Assembly (NCBI RefSeq): GCF_004331345.1
Contig: NZ_SJJZ01000002.1
Coordinates: 930,001 to 994,000 of the forward strand
Origin: Kribbella soli
GTDB lineage: Bacteria > Actinomycetota > Actinomycetes > Propionibacteriales > Kribbellaceae
Direction: 5' to 3'
Length of the DNA stretch: 64,000 nt
Shown one piece after another: positions 8,957 through 16,809 of the stretch. Each line of letters opens with the position of its first letter. Position 1 is the stretch's first letter. A program made the position numbers and the translations under genes. The notes beneath the pieces were generated by a model that was given only the letters and a program-made list of their open reading frames with translations, had not been told where the DNA came from and made no database searches.

Positions 8957-9888
8957 CAGTTGGTCTCCTGCTGCTCGGTGAGGGCGATGAAGGCGGCCTC
9001 GAGTGGCGACACCACCGGTGCGAGTTCCCGTACGGCGATGTCGTCGCGGACCAGCCGCTTGACGAACTCGTCCAGCGCCGGCACGGATGCTGAGATCACC
9101 AGCAACTCGACACCTTCTTGTACGGCGTCCTCATCGCGGAGTCGGATGCCCTTGGTCTCGCGGGCGATTCGACGGGCTGCTGCCGGGTTCGAGGTGATGA
9201 CGCGGTAGTCGAGTTCACTGTCCTCCGAGGCCAGCTTGCTGATCGGGCCCGAGAACGCGACGCGTCCGGTCGACAGGATCGTCACCTCGGAGCAGAGCGC
9301 CTCGACGTCGTCCATCCGGTGGCTCGACAACATCACCGCCGTACCGTCCGCGGCCAGCCGGGTGAGGACGCCGTACACGTGTTTCTTGCCGGCCGGGTCG
9401 AGGCCGTTGGACGGTTCGTCGAGGATCAGCAGCCGCGGTTTGGTGAGCAGCGCGGCGGCGAGGCCGAGGCGCTGGCGCATGCCGAGGGAGAAGCCGCGGA
9501 CCCGGTCGTCGGCCACGTCGGTGAGGCCGACCTGGTCGATCGCGTCGTCGATGTTCATCGTGCCGTCACCGCGCAACTGGGCCAGCGCGGCCAGGTTCTG
9601 CCTCGCGGTCATCGACGGGTAGAGGCCGGGGCCGTCGACGAAGCCGGCGACACCTTCGGGGACGGCGAGGGCGCGGCCGACCGGCGTACCGAGGATCTCG
9701 AGTTCGCCGCGGTCGGGAACGGCGAGGCCGAGCAGCAGACCGAGGAGCGTGGTCTTGCCGGCTCCGTTCGGTCCCACCAGGCCGTGGATCTGGCCGGGTG
9801 CGACGTCGAGGTCGACGCTGTCGAGTGCGACGACCTCACCGAAGTACTTGGTGATGCCGCGGGCGCGGACAGAGGGCGGTGCGTCCAT
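8956..9888 (-). CDS. ABC transporter ATP-binding protein, BcrA/DrrA type
   Basis: A 310-residue ATPase with Walker A GPNGAGKTT at about residue 39, the signature FSLGMRQRLGLAAALL, Walker B LLILDEPSNGLD and the D-loop/H-loop region (AVMLSSHRMDDVEALCSEV). The ORF stays open to 10089, but the ATG at 9886-9888 starts MDAPPSVRARGITKYFGEV, the normal beginning of such subunits; the upstream residues lie across the promoter palindrome. There is no Shine-Dalgarno sequence before this ATG, and a -10-like TAATGT sits seven bases upstream, so the mRNA may be leaderless. Pairs with the permease gene that overlaps its stop. Confidence 0.88.
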   Translation of the reverse strand: MDAPPSVRARGITKYFGEVVALDSVDLDVAPGQIHGLVGPNGAGKTTLLGLLLGLAVPDRGELEILGTPVGRALAVPEGVAGFVDGPGLYPSMTARQNLAALAQLRGDGTMNIDDAIDQVGLTDVADDRVRGFSLGMRQRLGLAAALLTKPRLLILDEPSNGLDPAGKKHVYGVLTRLAADGTAVMLSSHRMDDVEALCSEVTILSTGRVAFSGPISKLASEDSELDYRVITSNPAAARRIARETKGIRLRDEDAVQEGVELLVISASVPALDEFVKRLVRDDIAVRELAPVVSPLEAAFIALTEQQETN

Positions 9889-9891
9889 GGT

Positions 9892-9916
9892 TAATACATT
9901 AGAAAGCAATGTACTA
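9892..9916 (-). promoter_or_regulatory. Inverted repeat overlapping the promoter of the ABC transporter operon
   Basis: On the plus strand the arms are TAATACATT (9892-9900) and AATGTACTA (9908-9916) with the 7-base spacer AGAAAGC. Eight of nine positions are complementary. The palindrome covers the likely -10 (TAATGT on the minus strand) immediately before the ATG at 9888, with TTCACT 18 bases further upstream as a possible -35. Its AT-rich sequence stands out. It is well placed to be a repressor operator, for example of a GntR- or MarR-type protein, but no such regulator gene is adjacent. The regulator is not identified. Confidence 0.5.
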
Positions 9917-9997
9917 AGAAGTGAAGACCGAAGGTTAACTATTGGCGAACTGGGGTGAACTGCTTTCAGCTGAGCTCTCAGCGACCTCTCAGTTGCA

Positions 9998-11779
9998 CTA
10001 CCGGTAAGCGCGGGCCTGGAGTTCGAAGAGCTCGGCGTACCGGCCGCCGGCGGCGAGCAGGTCTTCGTGGGTGCCGACCTCTTCGACACGGCCGCGGTGC
10101 ATGACGACGATCAGGTCCGCCATCCGCACGGTCGAGAACCGGTGCGACACCAGGACGGTGATCCCGCCGGTCTCGGTCGCGGCGATCTTCGCAGCGGACG
10201 CGTACTGCTCGTAGAGCCGGTGCTCGGCCTCCGGGTCGAGGGCCGCGGTCGGCTCGTCGAGCAACAACAGCAACGGACGCTCGCGCATGAACGCGCGGGC
10301 CAGCGCGAGCCGCTGCCACTGCCCGCCGGACAGCTCGACCCCGTCGCTGAACTTCTTGCCCAGCTGGGAATCCAGCCCGCGCGGCAACCCGGCGATCACC
10401 GACTCGGCATCACCGCGCACGACCGCCGTCCGTACGGCGTCCTCGTCGTCGGCCCGCTCGATGTCGCCGATCCCGACGACCTCCCGCGCGGTGAACTCGA
10501 ACTTTACGAAGTCCTGGAACCCCGCCGACAGCTGCGACCGCCAGGCGTCCGGCTGGATCGTCGCCAGGTTCGCGCCGTCGACCAGGATCTGGCCGGTCGT
10601 CGGGTCGTACATCCGGGCGAGCAGCTTGACCAGCGTCGTCTTGCCGGCGCCGTTCTCCCCCACCAGCGCGACCGCGGACCCGGCCGGGACGCTGAGGTTC
10701 AGATCGCTCAGGACCGCGGAATCCGAACCAGGGTAGGAGAATCCGACGTTCCGCAACTCGATGCCGGTGCTGATCCGCTCGGGCGCCGAGGTGACGCTGG
10801 AGCGCCACGAGTTCTGTTTCGCGTACTCGCGCAGCCAGTCGTACCGCCCGAAGCTGCGCACGACCTCACCGACCCAGTACACGTTCTGCGCGATACCGCC
10901 GGTCATCTGATCCACCTGCGGCGCCAGCAGCAGCACCAGTACGACGTCTCCCGCAGATGCCTGCCCGTTCCGCGCCCGCGCGACGACCCAGACAATCGCC
11001 GCGGCATACGCGAGACCGAAGGCGAGCCGCACCGAGCCGTCCACCTTCCCGCCCCAGCGCGCGGCCTCGACCCGACGGTCGAACCGCTGCGTCTGCAACG
11101 TGAAGATCCTGTCCAGCAAGACCTTTCCGAGCCCGAACACGCGCAGCTCCAGACCGGTCCGCGGATCCTTCGCCACCTCGATCAACCGGTCGACGAGCCG
11201 CTCCTGCGGCATCGACTCCTCCCACGCCTTGCTCTGCCGCGTGCTGCTCAGGTACGCCGACCAGATCCGCGCACCGCCCAGCAACGGAAGCACGAGCAGC
11301 AGCGGATGCACCGACCCGAGCAGCGTGAGCACGGTCGCGGTGTTCGTCACCGTGGCGAACGCCCACAACAACACCTCGGCGCCGACACCCATCCGCCACG
11401 CCTTCTCGCGCACCAACTCCAGCCGGTCCGCGACATCAGGCCGCTCGTGATGTGACAGACCTGGGATCCCTGTCGTCACATCGAGCAGGTCGGCGTGCAC
11501 GCGGCCCGCCATCCGCTCCTGCGCGGTGTCCTGCAGTGGCCACCCGAGGCCGTCCGCGATGAACGACACCGCGAGGCCGCCGACGATGATGCCGATGCCC
11601 AGCGCGATCGTGCTCGACGTGTCCGACGCGATCCCGTCGACCAGCCGGCTCACGCCGTACGTCTGGGTCGGTGCGGTGATCGCGCGGGCCGCGACCAGCA
11701 CGGTCGAGATGGCCATCAGCCCGGGCGCGGCCCGGAAGGACGTGGACAACCACAGCCACAGGATCCGCAGGCTACGCAT
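9998..11779 (-). CDS. ABC exporter half-transporter (membrane plus ATPase), subunit 2
   Basis: A 593-residue half-transporter with an N-terminal six-helix membrane domain (residues about 1-310) and a C-terminal ATPase domain. The ATPase has Walker A GENGAGKTT, the signature LSGGQWQRLALARA, Walker B LLLLLDEPTAALD and the switch histidine in VLVSHRFSTV. Its start overlaps the end of the upstream half-transporter by eight bases, so the two proteins probably form a heterodimeric exporter. Substrate unknown; such pairs export drugs, lipids or peptides. It is not part of the BcrA-type operon downstream, which has its own promoter. Confidence 0.88.
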   Translation of the reverse strand: MRSLRILWLWLSTSFRAAPGLMAISTVLVAARAITAPTQTYGVSRLVDGIASDTSSTIALGIGIIVGGLAVSFIADGLGWPLQDTAQERMAGRVHADLLDVTTGIPGLSHHERPDVADRLELVREKAWRMGVGAEVLLWAFATVTNTATVLTLLGSVHPLLLVLPLLGGARIWSAYLSSTRQSKAWEESMPQERLVDRLIEVAKDPRTGLELRVFGLGKVLLDRIFTLQTQRFDRRVEAARWGGKVDGSVRLAFGLAYAAAIVWVVARARNGQASAGDVVLVLLLAPQVDQMTGGIAQNVYWVGEVVRSFGRYDWLREYAKQNSWRSSVTSAPERISTGIELRNVGFSYPGSDSAVLSDLNLSVPAGSAVALVGENGAGKTTLVKLLARMYDPTTGQILVDGANLATIQPDAWRSQLSAGFQDFVKFEFTAREVVGIGDIERADDEDAVRTAVVRGDAESVIAGLPRGLDSQLGKKFSDGVELSGGQWQRLALARAFMRERPLLLLLDEPTAALDPEAEHRLYEQYASAAKIAATETGGITVLVSHRFSTVRMADLIVVMHRGRVEEVGTHEDLLAAGGRYAELFELQARAYR

Positions 11780-13580
11780 CGACTACCTCCGGTCCCGTCA
11801 CGTACCGCTCGGCCTGGAGCCGGAACATCCCGGCGTACTCGCCGTTCTGCGCCAGCAGCTCCTCGTGTGTGCCGTCCTCGACGATCCGGCCGTCGGACAG
11901 CACACAGATCCGGTCCGCGTTGCGCACCACGGAGAACCGGTGCGAGATGATCAGCGACGCCACTCCGGACGTCAGCTCCAGGTAGCGCTCGACCAACTCG
12001 GCCTCGGCCCGTACGTCGAGCGCCGCCGCCGGCTCGTCCAGCACCAGAACGCCTGCTCCCGCATGCACCGCGAACAACGCCCGAGCCAGCGCGACCCGCT
12101 GCCACTCTCCACCGGACAGGTCGACGCCACCGTCGAACGTCTTGTCCAGCACGGTGTCCCAGCCCTTCGGCAGCCGACGTACAACCTCGTCGATCCCGGA
12201 CTCGCGCGCGACCCTGGCCAGCGTGAGCTCGTCACCCGCGCGCTCGACGGCGCCGAACACGACGTTGTCCGTCACCGACAACGGGAACCGCAGGAAGTCC
12301 TGCACGATCGCCGCCACCCGCCGCTGCCAGACAGCCAGGTCCAGGTCCGCGAGATCGACACCGTCGACGAGGATCCGCCCGCTCGTCGGCTTGTACGCGC
12401 CGCCGAGCAGCTTCACCAGCGTGGACTTGCCGGCACCGTTGACGCCGACCAGCGCGAGCGCTTCCCGCGCGCGGATGGTGAGGTCGAGGTCGCGCAGTAC
12501 GGCGACGTCCGAGCCCGGGTAGTGGAAGCTCACCTTCTCGAACCGGATCTCGCGAGTCGGCATCGTCTCGATCCGATGCTTGGTGGTCACGGCCGGCTCC
12601 GGGTGCCGCTCGTCGATCGTTGCGCTGAGATCCCGCATCGCGCGGTACGCCGAGAGTCCGCGGCGAACCTGCGCCACGCCGTACCCGTTGTTCGCCTGAC
12701 CGATCGCGAGGATCGCGGGCAGCGTGGTCGCGACCTGCGTGAGCGGGAGCGTGCCGTTGTAGGCGGCGCGACCGACGGCGAGGATCGCGATGCCGTTGGC
12801 GATCAGGTGGACACCGCCGATCAGCAACGACCACTTCGCGTTCCGCTTGCGGCGGGCCCAGACCGGGCGATAGCCGGCCGTCCACTCGCGGACATACCGC
12901 TCCACGAGCCAGTTGTGCAGACCGAACACGCGCAGCTCTTTCGGTGCGTCGCGCATGCCCAGGTCGAACAGGTAGTTCGCCCGGCGCTGCTCCTCGGTGT
13001 TGCCCCACCAGACGTCGACCTCGCGCTCGATCAGACGACCGCCGTACCACTCCAGCAGGATCGTGACCGCGACCAGCATCGCCGCCACCCACCACGCGAA
13101 CATCACGCCGACGATCACCGCCGAGCCGACCAGCGTCACCCGGCTCGCGATCAACCACGGCAGCTGGCCCAGCCCCTGCGCGAGGTGGAAGCCGCCCTTG
13201 CCCTTTGCGCGCTCCTGCACATCCAGTACTTCGGAGTTCTCGAGGTGCTCGATCCGGCGCGGTTTGAGCAGCGGCTCGGTGATGCCGGTGCCGATCGCGC
13301 GGACCAGGCCGGCGTCCATCACCAGCGACGCGACCTGCTGCACCGCGGGCGTCAGGCTGTCGATGACAAAGACCGCGAGCAGGCCGCCCAGCAGCCAACT
13401 GAACTCGCCGATCGGCATCGCGTTCGGGCCACCGTCGATCACGCCTGGAACCGCCCCGACGACCCGGCCGGTCAGCAACGTGACCGCCATCCCCAGCAGC
13501 GAACCGAGGACGGCCAGACCCATCGTCAGAAGGGTGCCTCCAGGTGCAACCCGCACTCCGTATCGCAGCAGCGTCAGCAC
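11772..13580 (-). CDS. ABC exporter half-transporter (membrane plus ATPase), subunit 1
   Basis: A 602-residue half-transporter starting at a GTG. The membrane domain spans about residues 1-330. The ATPase domain shows Walker A GVNGAGKST, the signature LSGGEWQRVALARA, Walker B VLVLDEPAAALD and SHRFSVV. Both this and the overlapping partner keep canonical ATP-binding motifs, so neither site is visibly degenerate. First gene of a two-gene operon; the ribosome site before its GTG is weak. Both subunits show the same unusual GG[QE]WQR signature, suggesting they arose by duplication. Confidence 0.88.
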   Translation of the reverse strand: MLTLLRYGVRVAPGGTLLTMGLAVLGSLLGMAVTLLTGRVVGAVPGVIDGGPNAMPIGEFSWLLGGLLAVFVIDSLTPAVQQVASLVMDAGLVRAIGTGITEPLLKPRRIEHLENSEVLDVQERAKGKGGFHLAQGLGQLPWLIASRVTLVGSAVIVGVMFAWWVAAMLVAVTILLEWYGGRLIEREVDVWWGNTEEQRRANYLFDLGMRDAPKELRVFGLHNWLVERYVREWTAGYRPVWARRKRNAKWSLLIGGVHLIANGIAILAVGRAAYNGTLPLTQVATTLPAILAIGQANNGYGVAQVRRGLSAYRAMRDLSATIDERHPEPAVTTKHRIETMPTREIRFEKVSFHYPGSDVAVLRDLDLTIRAREALALVGVNGAGKSTLVKLLGGAYKPTSGRILVDGVDLADLDLAVWQRRVAAIVQDFLRFPLSVTDNVVFGAVERAGDELTLARVARESGIDEVVRRLPKGWDTVLDKTFDGGVDLSGGEWQRVALARALFAVHAGAGVLVLDEPAAALDVRAEAELVERYLELTSGVASLIISHRFSVVRNADRICVLSDGRIVEDGTHEELLAQNGEYAGMFRLQAERYVTGPEVVDA

Positions 13581-13651
13581 TCAACCGACCGTAGTCGCGA
13601 CCACCGACAGAACGCACCCGAGTTTCCGGCCGTGACCGCAACCTGCGGGTA

Positions 13652-14110
13652 TCAGCCGACGATGGGCTCCGCGTGCGCTTCGGCGTACCCGGCGGCAGCC
13701 AAGCGGTCGAGGGTGCGCTGCAGGACTGCGGTGTCTTCGAGAGTGCGCACGTCGGTGATCTTTCCCCACTTGATCCGCAGGAACTGGTGCACGACGTTCT
13801 CGTACGTCGAACCGTCCACGACGTTGACGTGCACGGTGACCGCCGTCGCGACCTGCGTGTTCCACGGCCAGCCGGTGACCAGCACGTCCTGCACCTCGAA
13901 CTGCGTCCCGGGCAGCAGGCGGAAGCAGCGCTCCCACCACCGCCGTAACGCCTCGTGCGTACGCCGCTCGCCGCCGAGCGCGTGATCGCCGTAGAACCGG
14001 TACGTGAACGACGGCGCCATCCCGGCCACCATCGCCTCCCAGTTGCCCGCGCTGATCTGCGCGAACGCGTTCCGCACCTGCCGTCCCACTATCCGGTGGT
14101 AGATCCCCAT
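13652..14110 (-). CDS. NTF2/SnoaL-like protein
   Basis: A 152-residue protein with the SnoaL-like pattern: an N-terminal helix (VRNAFAQISAGNWEAMVAGMAPSFTYRFYGD), a middle helix (LRRWWERCFRLLP) and alternating beta strands (FEVQDVLVTGWPWNTQVATAVTVHV). The family covers small polyketide cyclases, isomerases and binding proteins, so the reaction cannot be deduced. It is divergent from the HxlR regulator gene, whose start is about 55 bases away. HxlR proteins usually control the neighbouring divergent gene, which makes this the probable target. Cytoplasmic. Confidence 0.8.
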   Translation of the reverse strand: MGIYHRIVGRQVRNAFAQISAGNWEAMVAGMAPSFTYRFYGDHALGGERRTHEALRRWWERCFRLLPGTQFEVQDVLVTGWPWNTQVATAVTVHVNVVDGSTYENVVHQFLRIKWGKITDVRTLEDTAVLQRTLDRLAAAGYAEAHAEPIVG

Positions 14111-14150
14111 GTGCCCACCGTAGCCATAGTGAGTTCAATGACGCAACTGA

Positions 14151-14164
14151 CTACACTCGAGGGC
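14151..14164 (+). promoter_or_regulatory. Probable leaderless promoter of the HxlR gene
   Basis: TACACT at 14151-14156 fits the actinobacterial -10 pattern TAnnnT and ends eight bases before the ATG at 14165, which would put the transcription start on or next to the A of the start codon. The bases in between contain no usable Shine-Dalgarno site at a normal distance. This decides for the 14165 start over the in-frame ATG at 14138. The -35 is not clear. Confidence 0.45.
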
Positions 14165-14674
14165 ATGCGGAACACCAGCTTCGCCTCGATGCACTGCTCG
14201 CTAGCCCAGTCCCTGGAGCTGATCGGCGACTGGTGGACGCCCTTGGTGCTGCGCGATCTCTACCTCGGCCTGAACCGCTTCGACCAGTTCGTCACGGACC
14301 TCGGCATCTCCCGCAACCTGCTCACCGACCGGCTCGCCACGCTCATCGACGGCGGCCTGGTACGACGTACGCCGTACCAGCAGAACCCGGTGCGCTACAG
14401 CTACGAGCTGACCGACGCGGGGCAGGAGCTCGTGCCGATCCTGATCGCACTCACCGCCTGGGGTGATCGGTGGGCGACTCCCCCGGCCGGCCAGCCGATG
14501 CGGTTCACCCACACGTCGTGCGGCAAGGTCACGACGGCGACGGTGTGCTGCTCGGAGTGTGGCGAGGCGCTGGCAGTGGATGACGTCGTACCCTCGCCCG
14601 GCCCTGGCGGCCGGACCGCTCCCGGTACGGCGTTGATCGCGAGCGTGCTGTCAGGACTCGAGCCGAAGGCGTAG
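14165..14674 (+). CDS. HxlR-family transcriptional regulator with zinc-ribbon-like tail
   Basis: A 169-residue winged-helix regulator. Residues about 7-95 are the HxlR domain (CSLAQSLELIGDWWTPLVLRDLYLG, then RFDQFVTDLGISRNLLTDRLATLIDGGLV). An N-terminal cysteine at residue 10 (MHCSLA) is the redox-sensing position in some HxlR proteins such as HypR. After the domain comes TSCGK...VCCSECGEAL, four cysteines spaced like a small zinc ribbon. A second in-frame ATG at 14138 would add nine residues. It is divergent from the NTF2-like gene, and its 3' end overlaps the convergent gene by 24 bases. Confidence 0.85.
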   Translation: MRNTSFASMHCSLAQSLELIGDWWTPLVLRDLYLGLNRFDQFVTDLGISRNLLTDRLATLIDGGLVRRTPYQQNPVRYSYELTDAGQELVPILIALTAWGDRWATPPAGQPMRFTHTSCGKVTTATVCCSECGEALAVDDVVPSPGPGGRTAPGTALIASVLSGLEPKA

Positions 14675-15055
14675 CAGCTCGGCGAGCGGCATCGACTCGC
14701 CGTCGCGGGCGCCCTGACCGACGACGAGCGGCGGGTCGGACGGGAGCACCCGGACGCCTGCGACGCGGGACTTGAGGCTGGCGGGTACGCCGAGGATGTA
14801 GAAGTTCCCGTCGACGTCCACGGCGAGCGAGCGGTTGCGGCGCAGGTACCACCCGGTGAGATCGGTGCGGTAGCTGGCGTTCGAGCCGATGACCTGAGCA
14901 CGCAACGGCTCAGGTTCGACGCCGCGCTCCTTCAATGTCTCGATGAAGCCGGCCAGTAGCTGTCGCGCCTGAGCGCTCTCGGCGGCCTTCTTGCGTTCGA
15001 GCGCGGCCGCATGCTCGACCGCAGCCTGTCGTCGCTCCTCCCGCCAGCTCGTCAC
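14651..15055 (-). CDS. Uncharacterised actinobacterial protein
   Basis: A 134-residue protein starting at a GTG with AGGG upstream. Residues 1-45 are a charged, alanine-rich helix (REERRQAAVEHAAALERKKAAESAQARQLLAGFIETL). The second half, with GWYLRRNRSLAVDVDGNFYILGVP, looks like a compact beta-rich domain. I recognise this arrangement as a conserved hypothetical in actinomycetes but know no function for it. The gene is convergent with the HxlR gene, and their coding ends overlap by 24 bases. Confidence 0.7.
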   Translation of the reverse strand: MTSWREERRQAAVEHAAALERKKAAESAQARQLLAGFIETLKERGVEPEPLRAQVIGSNASYRTDLTGWYLRRNRSLAVDVDGNFYILGVPASLKSRVAGVRVLPSDPPLVVGQGARDGESMPLAELLRLRLES

Positions 15056-15070
15056 CCCCTCACCCTACGG

Positions 15071-15430
15071 TCAGTCGACGCAGAGGCAGAACGGGTGTCC
15101 AGCGGGGTCGAGGAAGACGCGGAACGACGTACCGGGCTGGTGGTCGGGTTTGGTCGCGCCGAGCGCCAGTACTTCGGGCTCGGCCGCGTCGAGGTCCTCG
15201 ACCATGACGTCGAGGTGCAGCTGCTGCGGAACGTCCTGACTCGGCCAGGAGGGCGCCTTGAAGTCCTTGACCTGCTGGAACGAGATGCAGTTGCGCCCGT
15301 CCTCCGGGCGGATGTCGGCCCAGCCGTCGCGGGCCTCGACCTTCCAGCCCAGCAACTCGCCGTAGAACTGGCTGAGGACGGCAGCGTCCGGGCAGTCCAG
15401 CACGAAACTCGGGTACTTAGCGATAGCCAT
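15071..15430 (-). CDS. VOC-family (glyoxalase/bleomycin-resistance fold) protein
   Basis: A 119-residue protein with one VOC module pair: FVLDCPDAAVLSQFYGELLGWKVEARDGWADI and LHLDVMVEDLDAAEPEVLALGATK, ending with FLDPAGHPFCLCVD. The paired beta-alpha-beta-beta-beta units and terminal DPxGHPF are typical. The family includes glyoxalases, dioxygenases and drug-binding proteins; the substrate is unknown. The ATG at 15428-15430 is preferred because AAGG lies eight bases upstream; an in-frame ATG at 15451 would add seven residues. The ROK regulator gene on the same strand ends 41 bases upstream. Confidence 0.82.
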   Translation of the reverse strand: MAIAKYPSFVLDCPDAAVLSQFYGELLGWKVEARDGWADIRPEDGRNCISFQQVKDFKAPSWPSQDVPQQLHLDVMVEDLDAAEPEVLALGATKPDHQPGTSFRVFLDPAGHPFCLCVD

Positions 15431-15471
15431 GGCTCGCACCTTAGTAGCCATTGCGGACGGTTTACGTCCGG

Positions 15472-16662
15472 TTAACCGGCCGAGTTTCCGACGAGTGTCT
15501 GCCAGGCGCGATCGAGGCCGGCGGCGAGGCAGCCTGCCACCACGGTCTCCGTACCGAGCACACTCGCCTTCACCTCTGGCATCACCGGGGCAAGCTGATG
15601 CAGTTGCTTGGTCACGGCCTCGAGGAAGCCCGGCGCCTGCCCGATACCGCCGCCCAGCACGATCAGATCGGGATCCACAACGGTGATCACCGTGCACACC
15701 GCCTTGGCGACCAGCAACGCCTCCTCGGCGACGACCGCCGCCGCGAGCGCATCACCCCGGACCGCAGCCGCGAACACCTTCTCCGCTGTCGAGGCCCCAC
15801 GGACACCCGCCCGACGCGCCGCCCGTACGACGGCAGCCGCCGACGCCGACGCATCGAACCCGCCCCGCTTCCGCGCGTCCCGCGGGTCACTGCCGCTGCC
15901 CTCGGTGAATGGCAGGTACCCGATCTCCCCTGCCACACCGTGCGACCCGTGCCGCAGCTTGCCGTCGAGCACCAGGCCCATCCCGATACCGGTGCCGACC
16001 GAGACGAACGCGAAGCTGTCGACGTCCCGACCGTGCCCGTGCGCCCGCTCTGCGATGGCCGCCGCGTCCACGTCGTTCTCGATCATGAGGGACGGGCCGA
16101 AACGCTCCCGCAGCGCAGCCAGTGTCGCCGGCGAATCCCAGCCGGACAGCCGGCCGGTCAGCGTCAGCGCGTCGAGCCGGGGATCGTAGACACCGGGACT
16201 GCCGAGCACGGTCTGGGTCAGTTGCGTGACCTCGATGCCGACCTCCGCGGCGAGTGTCGCTGTCAGATCGACCAGCTCCTGAATGCGGGCCATCGCGTCA
16301 ACCGCCTTGGTCCGCACGCTCAACCGCGAGCGCACCGTCCCCGCGAGATCCGCGATTCCACCACGCAAGTACTCGCGCCCGACGTCGAGCCCGAGCACGA
16401 ACCCCGCCTCGGGCCGCACCTCGTACAGATTGGCCGCAGGCCCGGGTACGCCGGTCCGCTGACCGGTGACGTGCACTAGACCGGTCCGCTCCAGCGAGCC
16501 CAGCGCCGCGGACACGGTCGGCTTCGACAGACCGGTGAGCCCGGCGAGCTCGGTGCGCGAGATCGGCCCTGACCGTCGGATGTGGTCGAGCAGCACCTTC
16601 TCGTTGATCTCGCGGATCAGCTGCGGGCGCGCAGCCGCAGCGCCTCCGGCAACAACGGTCAC
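15472..16662 (-). CDS. ROK-family transcriptional repressor (NagC/XylR type)
   Basis: A 396-residue protein with an N-terminal winged helix (LIREINEKVLLDHIRRSGPISRTELAGLTGLSKPTVSAALGSLERTGLV) and a C-terminal ROK sugar-binding domain (LGLDVGREYLRGGIADLAG, later HGVAGEIGYLPF). ROK repressors release operators when a sugar or sugar phosphate binds. Start GTG at 16660-16662 with a strong GAGGGGG site six bases upstream; the 21 residues of open frame before it are rejected. It is divergent from the ROK kinase and Opp-type transporter operon, its likely target, and also probably regulates itself through the repeats in the intergenic region. Confidence 0.88.
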   Translation of the reverse strand: MTVVAGGAAAARPQLIREINEKVLLDHIRRSGPISRTELAGLTGLSKPTVSAALGSLERTGLVHVTGQRTGVPGPAANLYEVRPEAGFVLGLDVGREYLRGGIADLAGTVRSRLSVRTKAVDAMARIQELVDLTATLAAEVGIEVTQLTQTVLGSPGVYDPRLDALTLTGRLSGWDSPATLAALRERFGPSLMIENDVDAAAIAERAHGHGRDVDSFAFVSVGTGIGMGLVLDGKLRHGSHGVAGEIGYLPFTEGSGSDPRDARKRGGFDASASAAAVVRAARRAGVRGASTAEKVFAAAVRGDALAAAVVAEEALLVAKAVCTVITVVDPDLIVLGGGIGQAPGFLEAVTKQLHQLAPVMPEVKASVLGTETVVAGCLAAGLDRAWQTLVGNSAG

Positions 16663-16685
16663 GCCGAACCCCCTCGCTCCCTGGC

Positions 16686-16764
16686 AACTTAACAATTCGG
16701 TCAACTCGGACAACTCGGCCAACAAGTTCTGGCGATCCCTTGTGGTGCCGCTGATAGTTAAGTT
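16686..16764. promoter_or_regulatory. Divergent promoter region with paired repeats (probable ROK operators)
   Basis: The intergenic region between the ROK repressor and the ROK kinase holds AACTTAAC at 16686-16693 and its exact reverse complement GTTAAGTT at 16757-16764, one near each gene start. Between them CAACTCGG is repeated at 16702-16709 and 16711-16718, with CAACAAGT at 16720, at a nine-base period. The AT-rich blocks contrast with the surrounding sequence. Two mirrored half-sites flanking a divergent promoter are a plausible layout for a ROK repressor acting on both sides; assignment to this regulator is inference. Confidence 0.5.
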
Positions 16765-16809
16765 AGTTTCCTATCGATTCTATTGGTCGGCGCGAGGAGG
16801 TGCCACCCC

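Noticed and set aside
9961..9990. Repeated CTCTCAG near the end of the ABC exporter gene as a regulatory repeat
   Set aside because: Two seven-base copies in a 110-base gap are not more than expected by chance and have no partner structure.
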